A stretch of DNA of 64,000 nt, taken from positions 16,182,001 to 16,246,000 of the forward strand of contig CAVNZM010000001.1 in the NCBI GenBank assembly GCA_963693365.1. Reading direction: 5' to 3'. Source of the DNA: Amoebidium appalachense (Eukaryota; Ichthyosporea). Below the pieces are notes generated by a model. It did no database searches. It was not told the origin of the DNA and saw only the letters and a program-made list of their open reading frames with translations. Shown here in pieces: positions 47,412-64,000 of the stretch (its first letter is position 1; each line of letters opens with the position of its first letter). The position numbers were made by a program, and so were the translations under genes.

Positions 47412-47572
47412 GTGCGTGTGTGCGTGTGTGCGTGTGTGCGTGTGTGTGTCTGTGCCTGTGTCTGCGTGTGAAAAGTAGGAGTGAAGGTGGAGGCCGGGGT
47501 ATACCTCATTGCATAGGCCACACGCCAGTGGCTGGGCTTCAGCATGGCACCCAGAATGCCGCGTATGGTCAT
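38310..47572 (-). CDS. FUSC-family (fusaric acid resistance/AaeB-like) membrane transporter, complete
   Basis: Predicted integral membrane protein of the FUSC superfamily, whose known members export aromatic acids; the substrate here is unknown. Eleven exons join in phase into 727 residues: 47572-47505, 46959-46668, 45270-45226, 45036-44974, 44185-44039, 43107-42946, 42154-41516, 41012-40818, 40330-40017, 39462-39358, 38463-38310 (TAA). The start ATG lies in a strong context (GCCGCCACC before ATG). The family's two-block architecture is visible: a first hydrophobic block at about residues 24-120 (KAVFMGLIGAAFAAGALW, VWGAALYMGVVTAFLEAL), a polar middle, then a second block at about 355-515 (GFWLAMTVIVLSTETMG, FAGVLIAYLWALPLVYLG, MWMAVLVVLTFAMAYLG, FITFYVIGLG, VGWALTFFVLVF), followed by a soluble helical tail. 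Exons 3 and 4 are short and rest on phase and splice-site agreement more than on similarity. The large exon 7 (213 codons) is the strongest family evidence. Confidence 0.85.
40685..40776. repeat. (CA)n in FUSC intron
   Basis: Pure CA of about 46 units, close to the donor of the exon ending at 40818. Confidence 0.95.
42156..42229. repeat. (GT)n forming the FUSC exon 7 acceptor region
   Basis: In the gene's sense this is (CA)n ending CACCCACAG at the acceptor of the large exon. Confidence 0.9.
42697..42920. repeat. GA/GGA purine tract in FUSC intron
   Basis: (GA)n blocks interrupted by G-runs; a CT-strand tract in the gene's sense. Confidence 0.9.
43124..43260. repeat. (GT)n before FUSC exon 6
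   Basis: About 65 GT units. In sense it is (CA)n leading to the acceptor CACGTAG at 43108. Confidence 0.95.
47326..47460. repeat. (GT)n in FUSC intron 1
   Basis: Pure GT to 47406, then GTGTGTGC units. Confidence 0.9.
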
Positions 47573-49171
47573 GGTGGCGGCCCGCTATACTATTGGGTTG
47601 TGGGGGAGAAAGACCGGGTAGTATGTTTTGAGCTGATGGCGCACGCGCAGTCTTACATTTGCCCTCTGAGAGGTGCCCGGGCACTCATCACGGCCTTTTC
47701 ACTCAGGCTTGGGTGTTGTAGAACATGCAAGGGTCTTTTGAGATGTTTGTGGCGCTGTGTATAGACAGGCTTTTTATTTGGGTCTTGTGTGTGATGTTGA
47801 CGCACATACGTTCATGTGTATCATGGTGTATCTTTTTGGTTACGATGACTGTGTGAAACAGTACTGCAGTGTGCCTTGGCAAAAGTTTTCACCTTTCACT
47901 TCGTGGTTTAGGCTACACACTTTTTATTGAAGTTCGTAAACAGACTCTGCCCATTGATTGGATGAGGTGAACGGGTGTAGGGTTCGAACGCAAGACTCTT
48001 GCTCCACAGCGTTGCCGCGAGAGTCTGAGACCACAGCGTGTATCTTTTCGTCCCTCGTAAAAAATCGGTGTCAAGACCTTTACAAGCAGATTTTTTTTTT
48101 TTCCTTTTTCAATCTGGCCTGCAATAAGCAAAATTCTAGTAGATAGACATACTAGGTTCGTTACCAACAAACGAGACGCATTCTGTAGCAGTGGTTGTCA
48201 CGATTCACGAACGCCTGCTAATTTTCTAGCCCCGGCTTGAGTATTCACGTGAAAATTCTATATATAGCAAGCCAATCATTTAGCTTGAATTGTTCAGCAA
48301 CTATCACCCTATACCCCCAACGGTATCGAAAAACACCCAATGGAAATAGTTTTCTTTTGACTGGATTTATTCGACGGAAAGATATGCAAGTATGAAATAA
48401 ATTTTCTTTTGACTCGGTTTTATTGATCCGTTAATGAAGGCAACGTGCAGCCAACAGGCTACATAACCACCAATAGAACTGAAAAAGCCAAAGCTACGAA
48501 TTAAAAATAAAGCGACAAGTGACAAAGAACACCTGTCAGCTAGCGGGCAAAACCTTAAGTGTACGTGTATGCGTGAAACTAGTTTGCTCCAACTAGGCAT
48601 ATGCATCGATGTTGACCAGACCACACTCCGCAAGAAGACATCATTACTGCTGCTTCCCAACAGGCCCCCCTCGAAACCTACCGAGGCACAGCAGGCAAGT
48701 CAGCCTCTAAAAGAGCAATATTAATGCAGACCAAATCTGAGCTAAAAAACAATCCCAACGGGCCCGGCCCCTAGATAACCCGGAGAAACTGCATCTAGCT
48801 CTCTGATAAGGTGACCTAGTTGTGGCAGGACACACAGAAAAACACAATTACAGAATGCATAGAATAAATCCAGTCAAAAGAAAATAGTTTCCAAATAATT
48901 TAAGCACCTGAAACATGCGCTTTTCAATTTTTAGATTTTATGCTTGGGGAACCCAAATTTACGGTGTTTAGGAGAACGTTTACAGTGCGGTCAGCTCAAT
49001 GGGCGTGAACCCATAACAATTTAGCAAGCTGACGAGGCCTTTGTGCACTCTGGTGTTTCCGGAGCTTATTTCTTTTTGCCCACGGCCATCTAGAAACACC
49101 TTTTTGCCCTAGCTCAGCGGCTTTCCCTTTTTCAGACAGGAATACCGCTGCAGGGTGGCTTTAACATTACC
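47573..49171. promoter_or_regulatory. Divergent promoter region between FUSC and ZIP transporters
   Basis: 1.6 kb of largely microsatellite-free DNA between two transporter start codons. Its centre is occupied by a 553-bp element with terminal inverted repeats (48341-48893), so ordinary promoter sequence is left mainly at about 47573-48340 and 48894-49171. A CCAAT on the plus strand lies at about 48270. Confidence 0.55.
48341..48893. mobile_element. MITE-like element with 32-bp terminal inverted repeats
   Basis: The left end 48341-48372 and the reverse complement of the right end 48862-48893 agree at 29 of 32 positions; both begin TGGAAA and end TTGACTGGATTTATTC. A third, sub-terminal copy of the core (TTTTCTTTTGACT) lies at 48402-48424. 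The interior encodes no transposase. Target-site duplication is unclear (flanks AA/AA at most). It is a non-autonomous DNA transposon by structure; the superfamily is unknown. Confidence 0.6.
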
Positions 49172-54124
<4,953 letters not shown>

Positions 54125-54189
54125 GGTGGGATATGGGGTGTGGTGGATAACTAATGTTAAATATGAGTACCATAGACGGCATGTACTAT

Positions 54190-54376
54190 ATGGGAATATC
54201 TTGATGGGGAGATATTCCTTAGTAAGTCGATTAAGCCATGGCCATTGTCTTAGAGGGATGTACATAAGCTTATATCTCGGATATGGAGATATAACATGGT
54301 ATATCGATCTAGCCATTGTAGTTGGGGGATGTACATATGTGAATATCTCGGATGGGGAGATATACCTGGTGTGTCT
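54190..54376. repeat. Diverged 70-80 bp tandem repeat downstream of ZIP gene
   Basis: The core GAATATCT..GATGGGGAGATAT recurs at about 54192, 54271 and 54341, linked by GGGATGTACATA. Confidence 0.6.
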
Positions 54377-55243
54377 TGAGTAGCGGGATGCGAAGACAGG
54401 ACTTAGTGAATGCTGGATGTGTATCTATGTATGATACATATGCAGGAACGGAAACAAACGAACTGCCACGTTGACTATCTAAATTATTGGTTGGTTTTTA
54501 TTTTTGTTTTCTTTTTCTTTTTAAAACTGTCGGAACCCATTTTTTCTGTCCGCCCTGCATATTTCGAAATAATGCTCAATTTTCTTCTTGAGTCCTTAGT
54601 TGGTGTTGTTGAAGGTAATGAACCTCATGCCATATATCTGGTCCCTCTTCCTCCCCCTGCCCATCGCTTATGGTCACCTGCCTTATGATGGCACGTACAA
54701 GAGAAGAAGTTAAATGACATGTACAGTCAATTACACCAAGTCAGTACCTGTCAGTGTTACACAGACACACTATGATAATCACTTGTGCACGCTTATCCAC
54801 GTAATAGTCCGCATATATACGTTCCTAATTTTTTGGTTGAAATATTGCACACATTCCGTCTGGCCGCAGGGAACGGCCAATAAAAGTGCAATGATCCCTT
54901 GTCATGGACACTTACAAATGCGACGGTACCCCGGAGCCCCCCCCCCCCCCCCCCCCCCCCAACAACAACAACAACGACACCACAACAAAAAAAAAATAAA
55001 AAAAAAAATAAATAAAGAATGGAAGAAAGAAAAAAAGGGCCACTGAACCGGCAAACGGTAAACCCAACCAAACTGTTTCCACCCATATCGCACCCCAACC
55101 ATTCAAATTGAATGACAAGACATGTTACATACGCGGTGATCATGAGTAACAGTGTTACGTGCTAAATTAATATATAGTACTTGTGCACATGCATGTTCTG
55201 GACCAGTGTATACAAACTGAGAGTTCATATGTTGTAATAGATG

Positions 55244-55630
55244 GTGTCAACCTGACCGCGGCGTGGCCGGGTACATACACGACAAATATTAGTAAGGGAT
55301 AACTTCACACATGCAAAAGATTCATGCATGGCCAGGTTTGGAGCGTGTTTGAAAACGAAATCTCAGTGAACAGTGTCAACCTGACCGCGGCGTGGCCGGG
55401 TACATACACGACAAATATTAGTAAGGGATAACTTCACACATGCAAAAGATTCATGCATGGCCAGGTTTGGAGCGTGTTTGAAAACGAAATCTCAGTGAAC
55501 AGTGTCAACCTGACCGCGGCGTGGCCGGGTACATACACGACAAATATTAGTAAGGGATAACTTCACACATGCAAAAGATTCATGCATGGCCAGGTTTGGA
55601 GCGTGTTTGAAAACGAAATCTCAGTGAACG
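55244..55630. repeat. Three perfect tandem copies of a 129-bp unit
   Basis: Units begin at 55244, 55373 and 55502, each starting GTGTCAACCTGACCGCGG. I see no differences between copies. The unit is non-coding in all frames. Perfect identity implies recent expansion, gene conversion or an assembly artefact. Confidence 0.9.
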
Positions 55631-55754
55631 TGTGTGGCCCAGTAACCATACATACATCCATCTGGGCCCACTGGTCATGAGACCAGGCTGCAGCTGGGAC
55701 CTGGCCAAGGTAACCGGCCAGACTCCAAAGCAGTGTGATAGCCATGTATCGGAG

Positions 55755-55785
<31 letters not shown>

Positions 55786-56203
55786 CCTACCCATCACACA
55801 TACACGTGCACACACACTGTCACACACACAGTGGCGGTATGATAACAGTCTCACACACGGGCGCGCACACAAGCACAGTCACACAAAACACAGCTGTCAC
55901 ACACACGAGACACACTTTTGAACGCGGGCGCCACAGCTGTGACCTGCATGTGGGGGCATGCGCATACACAATGCAGCACACAAATCAACAAAAAACTTCA
56001 CACATGGCAGCTAATTGTCTTTATCCGAACACTTGCAAACTTTCGAAAGTACATGTACAACCACATCATAGCGACAAAAATAACATATACCACAGCCTGC
56101 AGGCTGTACACACTCAGTCCGCTCCAGATCACGACACCACTTTACAGGGTCATTCATAACTTTAATGGGCCAATCATACTCATTTTATAATTTAATGGGC
56201 CAA

Positions 56204-56438
56204 TTACTTCTGGTTCTTGGTCACATAATCGATGGCAGAGTCGACCGACAGGATCTTCTCTGCGTCTGTGTCGGGGATGACAATGCCAAATTCCTCCTCG
56301 ATCAGAATCACCTGCACGTACGTCACGTGTGAGCACGTGTGTGTATGTGTGTGTGTCCGTGTGTGTCAGGTGCACACACGGGGAGTCCATTGCAGAAGGA
56401 TGTGTGTGGGTGCCTGCATATGTGTGGCTGCTCCTCCC

Positions 56439-56485
<47 letters not shown>

Positions 56486-56492
56486 AGTCTCC

Positions 56493-56527
<35 letters not shown>

Positions 56528-57348
56528 TGTGCGTGCGCATGTGTGTGCATGTATAGACCCGCCAGTGTACTCTAAGGCACATGCCCACACAGCCAACCGC
56601 AATAAGTTCAGCATTAGAAAATAGCAACAACACCTACTCCCCTTCATGTCCTATTGTGCATGTGACACACAGCACACAGCATCTCAGCCAGCCCCCCCTC
56701 CCCCCCAAAAAACCAAAAAAACCAAAAAAACCAAAAAAATAATGAAACAACCCACGTGCCCACCCATTTCCACATACATCAAAAACTAAGGGTGAAAAGG
56801 CAGTGGAAGAGGGGCAAGGGGGCAAGGGGGCAAAGGGGAAGGGGGTCCTTCATAATGTGTTCCAGATTTAAGTATACACTCACAACGAGCAGTAGCATGC
56901 AGATTTTGCAAGGGGACACACAAAGGGTATGCATCAGAGGTGGGAGAGAGGGTGGGTGAATGGGGGGGAAGTGGGGGGGGGGGGGGGGAGGGGGTTTTGA
57001 ATGCGTCAAAAAGTACGAAGTACACAAGAACAAACGGATAACACGATGCAGAATGCAAGCCATACATAAAGAGTATGCATAATAAGCAGAGCCCATCCTC
57101 AGGGGGGGCCCAGGGGGGGGTTTGAATGCGGAACACGGTACGAAGTACGCATACACGAAGGACACATGCAAAGGCAAACATTCAAGTATGCAACATAGCC
57201 ATGCGCGCAGTATGGGGGGAGGGGGGGATGTCTGCTTGACATAAGCACACAGTGTGTTTACGACTTCAGGGCACAATTGCTTAAGAAAATACATGCGAGT
57301 GTGGCTGTAAAAAGGAAGGCTGTCTGCAACATAACATTCGTGCGATTG

Positions 57349-57396
<48 letters not shown>

Positions 57397-58980
57397 CTGT
57401 GCGCGAGTACATGTGTGTATGTGTGTGTATGTGTGTGTGTGTGCGTGTGTGCGTGAGTCTGTGCACGCGCGTGTTTGCGGTATGTGTTGACGTGTATGTG
57501 CTGCTGAAGTAGCATAAGTGTTTACACACACAGAACGCGCACAAGTACGTGCACGTGTTAGCAAGTTGGTGTGGTTCGCACGTGCTAAACTCATGTGAGG
57601 GGAACAGCGTGCACGGGCACACAGTACTATGCTTATGCAGTAGTGTACAACAAGTGCATTGAGTATGTGCACAAAATTATTAGTGTACACGTTTAGATGA
57701 GCGCGTTCACGTGCTGGTGTATATACACATGGTGAGATTGGTGTGCACGGGCGACAGTGGGCGTGCAAGTAGTGATATTGAAGTGTATGTGCAAAGTGTC
57801 ATGTACATGCAGTGATATTGGTGTGCACGTGCAAAGGAGTACGTGACCGTAAAACTGGCGTCACGTATAAATGAGCATGTGCACGTGCAAATGAGCATGT
57901 GACGTGGTAAGTAATGTGCACGTGCACACAGTAATATTGAAGTGTATGTGCAAAGCGTTGTGTATATGATGTACATTATGTACACGCAGTGATATTGGTG
58001 TGCCCGTGCAGAGGAGCACGTGCACATAACATTGGCGTGCACGTGTAAATGAGCATGTGCACGTGCAGATGGGCATGTGACGTAGTAAGTAGTGTGCACG
58101 TGCACATGAATAATAGCACACGTACCAGCTCCACGGCATCCAGACTGTCCAGACCCAGGTCTTTGATGAAGTGGGCAGTGGGCGTGATCTGTACCACCAC
58201 CATTGCATCATCAGTATCATATCCCCCCCCCCCCCCCCCCCCCAAAACACACCCACACACACGCACACCTCCCATTTACAGGGACCACCCCTCCCCACCC
58301 CTTCCCCAACACCCCCCACCACCCACAAATCACGCATGCGCACGCGCACACACACGCACACGCACACACATACGCACACACGTGCAAATCCGTCCCATAG
58401 AAGAATTTACCACAAAGCGGAGCCTACCAATCCGGGATGTGACCAATGCAGGTTGTTGCGGGAAAAAGGGGGGGGGGGGGGGGGAGGGGGTTTTGAATGC
58501 GTCAAAAAGTACGAAGTACACAAGAACAAACGGATAACACGATGCAGAATGCAAGCCATACATAAAGAGTATGCATAATAATGAGCAGAGCCCATCCTCA
58601 GGGGGGGCCCACGTCATCCACAGTACCCGAGTTTCGACCTATTCCCCTCGTTAACGAAACCCAACTCAGATACTGTTTCACTTGAACATGAGTAGGTCAC
58701 CCGTCTTGGGGGGGGGGGGGGGGGGGTTGCGTTAGGTTGAAGGCCTAGTAGAGCGCATGAGAACATGGTAAGCCGCATCGTGCAACACTTCACATATGAC
58801 ATCGACTGGGGATGGGGGGGGGGGGGGGGGGGGGGGGGGGGGAGATATATGGATGTTTGTGAAGCATACGAGCAGGGCGGGAACAGGCGGTACAAGAGCA
58901 AGTGGCAACTCCTTTAATTAAGTGAGAGACAGAGGTAGGGGCGTAGTGCGGGACACAGTAATGGTGGTGGTGGTGTGTGT

Positions 58981-59011
<31 letters not shown>

Positions 59012-59198
59012 GGGGGGGGGGAGAGGGGGGGGGGGGGAGCTACCAGTGCAAGAGCACGAGGGAGGGAGGGAGTGAGGAAAGGAGGACAGAGGAAAGAGGG
59101 TTAGAGATGGAGAGGGGAGCGGGGGGGGGGGGGGGGGGGGGGGAGAGACAGGTAGAGAGGGAGCGAGAGGGAGAGAGGTGTGCGTGTGTTTGGGGGCG

Positions 59199-59233
<35 letters not shown>

Positions 59234-59688
59234 GGGCAGGGGGACAGGGTATCCACTGCAGTGTAAGTAGGGTGTGGAAAAACAGTTGTCTGAGCCACAA
59301 AATACAGGGGCACGTCATGGCACACAGCTATGAGTAAGATACAACGAGACACTCGGCAAACCGCAGAAGCATAACAGCTGCAACACACACAGAAGCTAAC
59401 ACAACCGACTAGTAAAGGAGCAAACCAGCAGGGGTGGGGGGTGGGGAGGGGGGGGAGCGGAGAGAAAGACACACAGTAATACATAGACGGACGCAGGCGT
59501 GTGTGTGTAGGCACGTGGGCTTTGTGGGTTCTCAGTATAAAAGGGTACGATTGGCACATCATACGACCACGAGAAAAATAACGAGTTCTTAACCTTACCG
59601 AGGGCTCCGAGATTGACAGCCCCCCCGACCTCCCCACACACCTTCCCCTCTTCCCCTCCCCCCCCCCCCCCCCCCCACCCAAAAAAAT

Positions 59689-59719
<31 letters not shown>

Positions 59720-59802
59720 TAAAATGATATCAGAGCCAACAACGGCCAAAGGCCGGAAGAGGTTCCGAGTAATGCATACAGACGGACAATCCAAAAGGGA
59801 GA

Positions 59803-59837
<35 letters not shown>

Positions 59838-60515
59838 AGGAACAACTTCCGTGGAGAAAGGGGAGGAGGTAAGAGAGAACGAACAAGATAGAACATTAAA
59901 GAGGGGAGGAGGGGGGAGGAGGAGGGAGGGGCGGGGGCGGAGGGGAGAGAGCCAGAATACCAAGATAAGACCCAACCACAGCAATCAACTTGCAGGTACA
60001 CGCAGAGGGTTGGAGCAGTAAAGGATGCACGAGAAGCAAGTTCACAGCACAGGGCCAGCCAAAAGTTGGTACTGCGGTAGACAGGTAACGGTGTGTTGTG
60101 TAGCCATACTGAATAATAAAAGTGTGCGAGTGTGCGTTTGCGTATGTCTGAGTTTATGTGGTACATTGTTACGTAGGGGTTTTTTGATGAGGAGTATGCA
60201 GGTATACGTACAGGTTCCAACCCCCCCCCCCCCCCCCCCCCCTCTGGTGTGACTGAGCAGGATGATGCTGTTGTATATAAAAAATGGAATAGTTTGACGC
60301 ACACTGACACGCACACTCACAAGCACACGCACACGCACCTTGCTGCCGTCCAGACCCTCGTAGGCCTGCAGGACCTTGTACACGCGCTCCGGCACCTGCT
60401 CGCTTGGTGCGCTGTACCAGCGCAGCCCCCACGCTGCAGCCACACGCGAGCCTGTCTGTACGGCGACGTGGTTGCGTGCCACGGCGGCGGCCAGCGGTCG
60501 GAGAGAGGCGAACAT
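56204..60515 (-). CDS. Mitochondrial acyl carrier protein (NDUFAB1-type), complete
   Basis: Carries acyl chains on 4'-phosphopantetheine for mitochondrial type II fatty acid synthesis and lipoate supply, and in many eukaryotes is also a complex I subunit. Three exons join in phase 0: 60515-60339, 58188-58126, 56311-56204 (TAA), giving 115 residues. The N-terminus [15 protein letters not shown], with Arg and no acidic residues, then WGLRWYSAP, is a typical mitochondrial presequence. The attachment site is [12 protein letters not shown] with the modified serine at residue 74, followed by [17 protein letters not shown] and a final helix ending YVTKNQK, all canonical. The exon 1 ATG is preferred over an in-frame ATG at 60659 because it begins the presequence directly. 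Introns of about 1.8 and 2.2 kb hold repeats and dispersed-element copies. A TGTAA motif on the sense strand lies about 60 nt past the stop. Divergent from the next gene across 811 bp. Confidence 0.95.
56995..57112 (-). repeat. Dispersed C-bracketed element, type-1 3' part
   Basis: Reverse-strand copy, nearly identical to the 3' half of the copy at 63163, ending at a G-run (a C-run in sense). Joined directly to a type-2 copy. Confidence 0.7.
57121..57214 (-). repeat. Dispersed C-bracketed element, type-2 3' part
   Basis: Reverse-strand sequence with GTTGCATACTTGAATG and GTTCCGCATTCAAA in sense. It abuts the type-1 copy through 8 G (8 C in sense). Confidence 0.65.
57690..58115. repeat. Degenerate GTGCACGTGCA-based minisatellite in ACP intron
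   Basis: Loose tandem units such as GAGCATGTGCACGTGCAAAT and GTGATATTGGTGTGCACGTG precede the acyl carrier protein exon at 58126 on its donor side. Confidence 0.55.
58491..58707 (-). repeat. Dispersed C-bracketed element, long type-1 copy
   Basis: Almost the same sequence as the copy at 63163, inverted, with G-runs at both ends of the plus strand. In ACP intron 1. Confidence 0.75.
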
Positions 60516-61326
60516 GTTTGGTACTATTTGTGCCTGCGGCCCGTGTCTGGCTGTGAGTGTGTCTGCGTGTAGAAAGTCTCTCTTCCCGCGTGTCCGTCTA
60601 CGTGCTCTGTGGCTCGTGTGCGACGTTTCATGACTGTCCCATGCTTGGAACCCCCCCATTCAGTATGAGAGAGCCATGGTCGGATCTACCTATATGTACT
60701 ATTCTATTTTGAGCAAAAGTCAGGCTGCTTTATGTGCTAAATTCGGTCAGGCAAAAAAGTAGACATTGCAACCCCTATTTATTTTTTGTTTTTCTCCACC
60801 AATCAATAACACGATAAATATATATCTTGTGCCCTAGCCAATGATAAATTCATCTTTTATCCAATCGGCGCATAGCTGCTCTGACGTGCCGGCCGCGGCG
60901 GGGCTAGCTCAAAAAGCGGATTGCAAACTTGGCACTCTGTCTTACAAAACGAAAAAATTCTCTGTTTTGGAGCTCATTATTGTAGCGTTTATTTATTTTT
61001 TACATCCTCGCTTATAATAAATGGTTTAGAACCAAACGGTTTGTTACACCTACTAGCGTATTATTTGTTATGTCTCTTAGTCGCCCGCTGTGCATGTTGT
61101 AAGCACATCTGCTGCGGTCCCACTTAGGTTTCAAACCACAACTCTCTCTCTCTCTCCGCCCTTAGCAAATATTCTGATCTTCCTTTGCGTAGGTGTGGAG
61201 AAGGGAAGAGCCTTAACGATATTTTGGAACACAATCATTTTTCAACTCCTTCTCTTACCTCTTTTTTGATCCCCGGGCCATCCTCATCACTCCCCCTTGC
61301 GCCAGGCCCGGGGCCCACCGCTCACC
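60516..61326. promoter_or_regulatory. Bidirectional promoter between acyl carrier protein gene and the right-edge gene
   Basis: 811 bp of repeat-poor DNA between divergent start codons. Three CCAAT boxes in the same orientation occur at 60799, 60838 and 60861, followed by TGACGT at about 60882 and a GC-rich block (GCCGGCCGCGGCGGGG). This arrangement is typical of an NF-Y-type bidirectional housekeeping promoter; factor binding is inferred. Confidence 0.5.
60799..60900 (+). promoter_or_regulatory. Triple CCAAT cluster with CRE-like and GC-rich motif
   Basis: CCAATCA, CCAATGA and CCAATCG lie within about 70 bp, then TGACGT and a GC box. The spacings are about 39 and 23 bp. Confidence 0.4.
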
Positions 61327-63982
<2,656 letters not shown>

Positions 63983-64000
63983 GTACGTGTGTATGGATAC

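Larger units (their letters stand above)
54125..56203. other. Convergent 3' region between ZIP and the acyl carrier protein gene
   Basis: No coding exon seen. It holds a diverged 70-80 bp repeat (54190-54376), AT-rich complex sequence, a C-run with an A-rich tail (54938-55016), three perfect 129-bp repeats (55244-55630) and a C-run at 55756-55784. Confidence 0.5.

Noticed and set aside
47940-48050. tRNA-like segment containing GGTTCGAACGC
   Set aside because: A B-box-like motif is present, but no acceptor or anticodon stem can be formed around it.
56995-57214. Recurring peptide-like strings in the dispersed element suggesting a coding gene
   Set aside because: The same strings recur only because the element is repeated; frames are short, interrupted and differ between copies.

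Overview
This window is nuclear DNA from a eukaryote. Every gene is split into short exons by GT-AG introns, and the introns, not the exons, are packed with simple repeats: (GT/CA)n, (CT/GA)n, poly-G/poly-C and poly-A/poly-T. All six proteins had to be read as spliced exons joined in phase; nearly all of the long uninterrupted ORFs are translations of microsatellites. The taxon cannot be fixed from the sequence alone. The MED14 protein reads closer to plant MED14 than to animal MED14, and UGUAA-like 3' motifs occur, so a green alga or related protist is my best guess (low confidence).

Layout: (1) 1-7868, minus strand, N-terminal half of a mitochondrial/bacterial-type isoleucyl-tRNA synthetase, running off the left edge. 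(2) 10223-34353, plus, Mediator subunit MED14 in 35 recognised exons, with three identical tRNA-Val(AAC) genes inside one intron. (3) 38310-47572, minus, a complete 11-exon FUSC-family membrane transporter of 727 residues. (4) 49172-54124, plus, a complete 4-exon ZIP/ZupT-type zinc transporter of 305 residues. (5) 56204-60515, minus, a complete 3-exon mitochondrial acyl carrier protein of 115 residues. (6) 61327 to the right edge, plus, the start of an unrecognised gene. The six genes alternate strictly in direction, giving three divergent promoter regions (about 7.9-10.2, 47.6-49.2 and 60.5-61.3 kb) and two convergent 3' regions (34.4-38.3 and 54.1-56.2 kb). These are housekeeping functions (mitochondrial translation, transcription, transport, lipoate/respiratory complex support) with no sign of an operon-like pathway.

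The unusual biology lies in the repeats. A dispersed element of roughly 80-230 bp occurs at least 12 times, on both strands, nearly always bracketed by runs of C on its own sense strand. Homopolymer junctions show a fixed polarity (C-run then A-run, never the reverse). Several introns carry tandem duplications that include the exon-intron junction itself. A 553-bp element with 32-bp terminal inverted repeats sits in the transporter divergent promoter. A perfect 129-bp triplication lies downstream of the zinc transporter, and one MED14 intron carries a 162-nt near-pure G tract.
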